NCBI GenBank assembly: GCA_007244375.1
Contig: SCVW01000033.1
Location: forward strand, 1 to 55,650
Direction of reading: 5' to 3'
DNA from: Smithella sp.
Lineage (GTDB): Bacteria > Desulfobacterota > Syntrophia > Syntrophales > Smithellaceae
DNA length: 55,650 nt
Positions 51,861-55,650 of the stretch are shown one piece after another. A model generated the notes under the pieces. That model saw only the letters and a program-made list of their open reading frames with translations, had not been told where the DNA came from and made no database searches. A program made the position numbers and the translations under genes. The stretch's first letter is position 1. Each line of letters begins with the position of its first letter.

Positions 51861-52466
51861 TTACTTCTTTAAAATGATATCCATGATTTGATTCCTCATC
51901 TTCTCCGAATATTCTCCGTAATTAAACGCGTTTTCGTCAACAAAATGCTGGATCATCGTACCTTCAACAAGAGATAGAATCAGTATGGACATATAATTCA
52001 CATCCATCTCTTTAAAAACACCCTTCTGAATTCCCTCCTTAAGAATCGCAACGCACTCATCGCGGTAACTCTGAAAAAGCTTTATGTTCGCCTGCTTCAT
52101 ACGGTTGTTGCGATTTACCTGTGACCAAAAATCAATAATAACATGAAAATATTCCTTTTCCTTTTCCACAAGACCGAAAGCCTGATCAAGATAAGTCCTA
52201 ATCTTGGCGACAGGATCGTCCGTCTTAATCAATTCGCTGACCAGCATCTCCTTAATGTTTGCGTTCGTTTCCCTAATAAGATTAAGTTGGAGATCCTTTT
52301 TATCTTTGAAATAATAATGAACGAGACCGGCGGACAGTCCAGTTTCCCGGGAAATATCCTTTATTGTTAAATTATGATATCCTTTTTTACTTACAATTTT
52401 ATACGCAGCCTTGGTAAGCTGAGATCTCCTCATGTTTGAAATATCACTTCGATTCTTCTCATTCAT
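51861..52466 (-). CDS. TetR-family repressor of the acyl-CoA/glycyl radical enzyme operon
   Basis: The 201-residue protein has an N-terminal helix-turn-helix (TKAAYKIVSKKGYHNLTIKD then ISRETGLSAGLVHYYFKDKK, residues about 18-62) and a helical ligand-binding domain. It is the first gene of the co-directional set and ends 71 bp before acyl-CoA dehydrogenase 1. Two TTGG/CCAA palindromes lie 136-172 bp upstream of its start, which supports self-regulation. Relatives such as FadR, PsrA and LiuR-like proteins respond to acyl-CoAs, so the inducer may be a pathway CoA ester. Confidence 0.92.
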   Translation of the reverse strand: MNEKNRSDISNMRRSQLTKAAYKIVSKKGYHNLTIKDISRETGLSAGLVHYYFKDKKDLQLNLIRETNANIKEMLVSELIKTDDPVAKIRTYLDQAFGLVEKEKEYFHVIIDFWSQVNRNNRMKQANIKLFQSYRDECVAILKEGIQKGVFKEMDVNYMSILILSLVEGTMIQHFVDENAFNYGEYSEKMRNQIMDIILKK

Positions 52467-52601
52467 TACAGTTTCGCCCTATTCCTTTCTATATTGATTG
52501 GTAAGGAAAATTCATGAATAGCCCTTACAAATTGTCCCATTTTGGTTGGGAGCGATAAAACATATCCACCAAATTTTCCAAAAACATTAATTTGTATCTA
52601 C

Positions 52602-52638
52602 TTGGATAAACGTCCAATATTTTGATTGGTTGTCCAAT
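52602..52638. promoter_or_regulatory. tandem palindromes, likely TetR operators
   Basis: TTGGA-TAAACG-TCCAA (52602-52617) and ATTGG-TTGT-CCAAT (52625-52638) are two similar inverted repeats 23 bp apart. A TTGACA on the minus strand (complement of 52669-52674) lies just upstream, so the palindromes would cover the region downstream of a promoter for the TetR gene; the -10 is weak (TAATTA). Further TCCAA half sites lie around 52690. 52467-52998 holds no gene. Confidence 0.55.
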
Positions 52639-52939
52639 TAGTAGCTAATTAATAGATTTTTTTTGTTATGTCAATAGAAATTATTCTACAAATTATCCAA
52701 TAACTGTTACCAACTCTTTGAATCTTTCAAATTGTAATCCTTAAATTTAACTACTTCTCAAAATTAAACCTTTGCAGGTAAAAGAAAGAAAAATACAAAT
52801 TTAATTATTGTTATTCTAAATAATCGGATAATAAATCCGGAATCCTACTGTGACAAAATCGTAATGGAATTATTAGAAATAGTAGAAAATACATATTAAA
52901 ATATAATCGCTTTTTATATTGATTTTAGGAGTTTACGTA

Positions 52940-52975
52940 ATAAAGGGATTAACCATTAATGGTTAATCCCTTTAT
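52940..52975. terminator. 36-bp perfect palindrome after the TRAP binding-protein gene
   Basis: ATAAAGGGATTAACCATT and its exact reverse complement, with no unpaired centre. It starts 24 bp after the end of the minus-strand gene at 52999 and would form a bidirectional terminator-type stem between it and the TetR operon. No pronounced T-run follows. Confidence 0.6.
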
Positions 52976-52998
52976 GTTATTAGTTATTAGATTAGATT

Positions 52999-54054
52999 TT
53001 ATTTTACCTTTTTACTCCGGAACTCTTCCAAAAGATTTTTAATATAATACAAGTCGGCTCTTGAGTAATATCCCTTTTCAGCAAATTCATCCCATACGGC
53101 AAGGACTCTGGTTCTCAAGACATTAATCTCATCCGGCGTCATCTTAACCTCTTTCATGCCGTGTTGATACATGGCTGCAATGGCCTTTTCGTTAATTGCG
53201 CGGATTTTCTGTCTAAACTCCTTTTCTATTGATTTTAAGTAATTATCAATAGAGATTTGATCTTCCTTGGGAAGCTTGTTCCATGCTTTTAATGATACAA
53301 CACCGCCAGCTGGTGAATATCGTATAGGAAGTGGGTTAAGATAATGCATGACATTATATAGCTGAGTACCAACCACCCAGATTGCCGGACTGATCATAGC
53401 ATCGCACATCCCTTCACGGACTGCCGCAGATATATCAATAGGACGAACTGGTATGGGACTGGCGCCCAATGCCTTCAAAGTCTTTTCTTCCATAGGACCA
53501 TACCATGTTTGAAAACGGCTTTTCTTAATATCACTAACAGTCCTGATTTCGCGCTTAGCAGAGTAAATTTGATCAAAACCCTGTTCTGCCAAAACGACAA
53601 GGTGATATCCTCTTTTTTCAAACCACTCATTAATGCGGGGCCTCATTATAGAATAAACATATTCAACTTCGTCGTAATTATCAAACAGGAACGGAAGTGC
53701 AAACAAGGTCATTTCAGGACAAAGTATAACCATTCCATGTCCGGAAAATCCGCCTCCCTGTAATTGTTCATTGCGCATTCTGGCCAATATATCCTCGTCA
53801 TTTCCCATCTTGCCGCCATAATACCAGTCCAAATAAACTTTACCATTCGTTGCCTCATCTATTCCGGGATTAATAATATCTTTTATTAAAGCAGCCCATC
53901 CCAAATGTTCCGGTGCTATTGTTGCCATCTTAAAAACATAAACCGTTTTATCGCCTTTGGTTTGTTTAATGTTTTCTCCCCATGCCATGGAGGAAAACCC
54001 CACAAAAAACAAAACAATTCCAACACATAAAAGCGATAATATATTGCGTCTCAT
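52999..54054 (-). CDS. TRAP transporter solute-binding protein (DctP-like, P component)
   Basis: From the ATG at 54054 (AAAGGAGA ribosome binding site; an earlier start at 54081 is unlikely) the protein has 351 residues and a signal peptide (RRNILSLLCVGIVLFFVGFSSMAWG). The DctP fold follows: FKMATIAPEHLGWAALIKDI, VYLDWYYGGKMGNDEDILARM, ALPFLFDNYDEVEYVY, RFQTWYGPMEEKTLKALGASPIPVRPIDISAAVREGMCDAMISPAIWVVG. The usual binding arginine position appears in SRFQTWYG. No DctQ/DctM membrane genes are nearby, but a TatT-like gene lies two genes upstream, which suggests a TPR-associated TRAP (TPAT) system for hydrophobic ligands. Confidence 0.92.
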   Translation of the reverse strand: MRRNILSLLCVGIVLFFVGFSSMAWGENIKQTKGDKTVYVFKMATIAPEHLGWAALIKDIINPGIDEATNGKVYLDWYYGGKMGNDEDILARMRNEQLQGGGFSGHGMVILCPEMTLFALPFLFDNYDEVEYVYSIMRPRINEWFEKRGYHLVVLAEQGFDQIYSAKREIRTVSDIKKSRFQTWYGPMEEKTLKALGASPIPVRPIDISAAVREGMCDAMISPAIWVVGTQLYNVMHYLNPLPIRYSPAGGVVSLKAWNKLPKEDQISIDNYLKSIEKEFRQKIRAINEKAIAAMYQHGMKEVKMTPDEINVLRTRVLAVWDEFAEKGYYSRADLYYIKNLLEEFRSKKVK

Positions 54055-54382
54055 AAAAATCTCCTTTCTAAAGTATTTCAAATCAGCTGTTATGAATTTT
54101 ACTTTTCCCGATAAGTTAGATACATAATAACACTATTATTTTTTTTTAAAAGAGAAAAATGCATTGTTTTATTAAGCACCAATTGAAACGTTTTGCTAAT
54201 TGCGGCACTTTTCTTGATGATATAAAGTAACTTTTATTTTATATTAAAAACTTTAACCTATTGAAACTCCTCACCATAATTTTTCCCAGAGTATCTTTAC
54301 AGGTTTAAAAAGTTACAACTAAAAACAACCAATATCGTGTGTATAAGAATAAAGTTTGAATAGTATTTCGCTGAATTTTATT
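54055..54382. other. intergenic, AT-rich, no gene seen
   Basis: 328 bp between the START-domain gene and the TRAP binding-protein gene. Apart from the ribosome binding site of the latter (complement of 54059-54065) I see no ORF, strong hairpin or clear promoter. Confidence 0.6.
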
Positions 54383-55105
54383 TTATGGAATAAAGTCCTT
54401 ATTATTTACTTCTGCGCTTATTGGTATCTCCGGACAAACTAGCGTCTTATAAGAAGAATCTTTTACCGAATCTATTACTAAATATCTTAGGTTTTTTAAA
54501 GAGTAATAAGCATCGTCCTCAATAAACAAATTTACCAAAAAAGGAGGAATTCCTACAGGATCATAAAAGTCATGATACATTACCCGTGTCTTATTAGGAC
54601 TGATTTTCTCAAGAATCCATATAACTTCTGAATCTGTCATCCTTACATGTTTTTCTCTGTAAGGCACAAGAGCTTCTTTAACAGCTCGCATATGAATGAT
54701 GACGCGATTCAGTTCAGGATTTATTTTAGCCTGTGTATCGTAAACAATATCCCTGTTCCAGTAAGGCCAGGGTACCTTGAAAGCAAAATAATGGACAACG
54801 TGACCTTTTTCCCATGGTTTAATAAAGACGCCTTCATAGCAGCTATATATGTATTTTTTGCTTAACGGAGCGTCAGACATTAATCTGAGAATGATATCCA
54901 TAGATGCAGGAATTGTAATAATGCCCTTGCATTCATCAATATTCGAATTTTTATGCGGACGAACGTAAACCTCTATGCCATCGGAATTCTTTACCATTTT
55001 CCATCCATCTTCAGCATAAAGATTTTGTGAGATACAAGTACTGATCAAAATGAATAAAAAGATAAAGCGTAAAAATTTTTTACTCCTACAGGAAACGTAC
55101 TTCAT
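54383..55105 (-). CDS. secreted START-domain lipid-binding protein
   Basis: The 240-residue protein has a signal peptide (FLRFIFLFILISTCISQNLYAED, about residues 11-33) followed by a START/SRPBCC domain: GWKMVKNSDGIEVYVRPHKNSNIDECKG, ...HYFAFKVPWPYWNRDIVYDTQAKIN and VIWILEKISPNKTRVMYHDFYDPVGIPPFLVNLFIEDDAYYSLKNL, which match bacterial START proteins related to StAR/PCTP. Such domains hold one lipid or sterol-like molecule. It lies between TatT-like and DctP-like genes on the same strand, so a periplasmic carrier role in uptake or export of a hydrophobic compound is likely. Confidence 0.85.
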   Translation of the reverse strand: MKYVSCRSKKFLRFIFLFILISTCISQNLYAEDGWKMVKNSDGIEVYVRPHKNSNIDECKGIITIPASMDIILRLMSDAPLSKKYIYSCYEGVFIKPWEKGHVVHYFAFKVPWPYWNRDIVYDTQAKINPELNRVIIHMRAVKEALVPYREKHVRMTDSEVIWILEKISPNKTRVMYHDFYDPVGIPPFLVNLFIEDDAYYSLKNLRYLVIDSVKDSSYKTLVCPEIPISAEVNNKDFIP

Positions 55106-55184
55106 AGAACAACGTAGCCCCTTCTAAAATATTAATATTTGATAAAACATTGCTTGTTTAAAAATAAACTGATTTTAAAATAAT

Positions 55185-55650
55185 TTAAAACCATCTCTCT
55201 TTATGTTCCATGTTGTATCGTGCCTTCTGTTTGGCCAGCTCATTGACCACGCACTGACCACCATCCAGCTTGCAGGGATCCATCTCGATTACCCGGTTAT
55301 TCAATTCATCATACCAGCGCTCATCCTTAAGGAGTGGAGCAAGATATCTCGCCGTAAACATATCACACAATCCAAATTCACCATTTCTTGCCTTGTTGCC
55401 ACTAGCAAATGCATTCCAGGACGGTTCTGCACCACCACCCAAATCGCAATAGGGTGGTAAAACCGCATAAACAATGCCCATAGCCATCCAGGGAGCACCC
55501 CAGGCATATTTCGGATCGAATTCAATGGAGCGCTTTATCAAGGCAATGCCATCCTGGATATCGGTAATCAGCTCCACTCTATCCAACTGCAATGTACACC
55601 GCTTGGCAAGATTGAGACCAGCCCAGGTTAGAGCCTTCATATCATCCTTT
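55185..55650 (-). CDS. TatT-like TPR protein of a TRAP transporter (T component), C-terminal part
   Basis: The last 151-154 residues of a protein that continues past the window edge. IALIKRSIEFDPKYAWGAPWMAMGIVYAVLPPYCDLGGGAEPSW and MFTARYLAPLLKDERWYDELNNRVIEMDP match the repeat and the pore-forming core of the TRAP T-component family (TatT, Tp0956-like), with VVNELAKQKARYNME as the closing helix. In Treponema the T component binds the DctP-type P component and handles hydrophobic ligands. An ATG at 55640 is in frame but the family is about twice this length, so the true start is probably outside. Confidence 0.82.
   Translation of the reverse strand, partial: KDDMKALTWAGLNLAKRCTLQLDRVELITDIQDGIALIKRSIEFDPKYAWGAPWMAMGIVYAVLPPYCDLGGGAEPSWNAFASGNKARNGEFGLCDMFTARYLAPLLKDERWYDELNNRVIEMDPCKLDGGQCVVNELAKQKARYNMEHKERWF

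Noticed and set aside
52467-52998. Small gene between the TetR and TRAP genes
   Set aside because: The stretch is very AT-rich, with stops in all frames and no ORF of useful length; it holds the operators and a palindromic terminator.

Overview
The window reads as chromosome from a strictly anaerobic bacterium of the Desulfobacterota (former Deltaproteobacteria), perhaps Syntrophales-like. The placement is inferred from three things: a complete-looking set of siroheme-dependent (Ahb) haem genes, a phosphofructokinase with pyrophosphate-type active-site residues, and acyl-CoA catabolism next to a TRAP binding protein and a TatT-like protein. No rRNA or other taxonomic marker is present. Base composition is AT-rich overall and looks richer in G+C across the catabolic operon at 40.3-52.5 kb; I did not compute it.

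Layout. 1-270: the edge of an IS3-family element. 0.5-6.5 kb (+): gmhA-grpE-dnaK behind a good sigma70-type promoter and ending at a strong terminator, then a secreted PLD-like protein, a periplasmic ligand-binding protein and surE. 6.5-8.6 kb (-): a small membrane protein, a tandem universal stress protein and a MORN-2 repeat protein. 9.0-10.6 kb: a GpsA-like dehydrogenase facing a MoaE-like protein. 10.8-16.3 kb (-): an overlapping operon of KefG-like oxidoreductase, KefB/C-like antiporter, glycerophosphodiesterase and an unusual acyltransferase/hydrolase fusion. 16.5-21.3 kb: a crotonase, several unknown proteins, a dead yjbQ gene, an alpha/beta hydrolase and a YkgJ-like protein. 21.6-24.2 kb: polA.

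24.4-34.8 kb (-): tetrapyrrole/haem genes in transcription order: precorrin-2 dehydrogenase, HemX-like, hemA, hemC, cobA-hemD fusion, ahbC, hemB, ahbD and one AhbA/B-type siroheme decarboxylase subunit. They can carry glutamyl-tRNA to uroporphyrinogen III, siroheme and then haem b, but hemL and a second decarboxylase subunit are not in the window. The block is studded with small mobile or structured elements: two GIY-YIG nuclease genes each bracketed by inverted 27-nt palindromes, a 147-bp MITE ending in the hemC stop codon, and long-hairpin repeats next to stop codons.

35-40 kb: a membrane diguanylate cyclase, phosphofructokinase, prmA, rsmE, an RDD membrane protein and tRNA-Phe. 40.3-52.5 kb (-): the most interesting region, a TetR-led co-directional set: two acyl-CoA dehydrogenases, carboxyltransferase, biotin carboxylase, separate biotin carrier, crotonase, AtuA-family protein and, last, a glycyl radical enzyme of unassigned class with an atypical Cys-Met-Gln active-site motif. 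Upstream (53-55.65 kb, -) lie a TRAP periplasmic binding protein, a secreted START-domain protein and the end of a TatT-like TPR protein. I infer an anaerobic uptake and degradation system for a hydrophobic branched or isoprenoid-like compound, with a radical enzyme built into an Atu/Liu-type carboxylation pathway. The substrate and the role of the radical enzyme are unknown.
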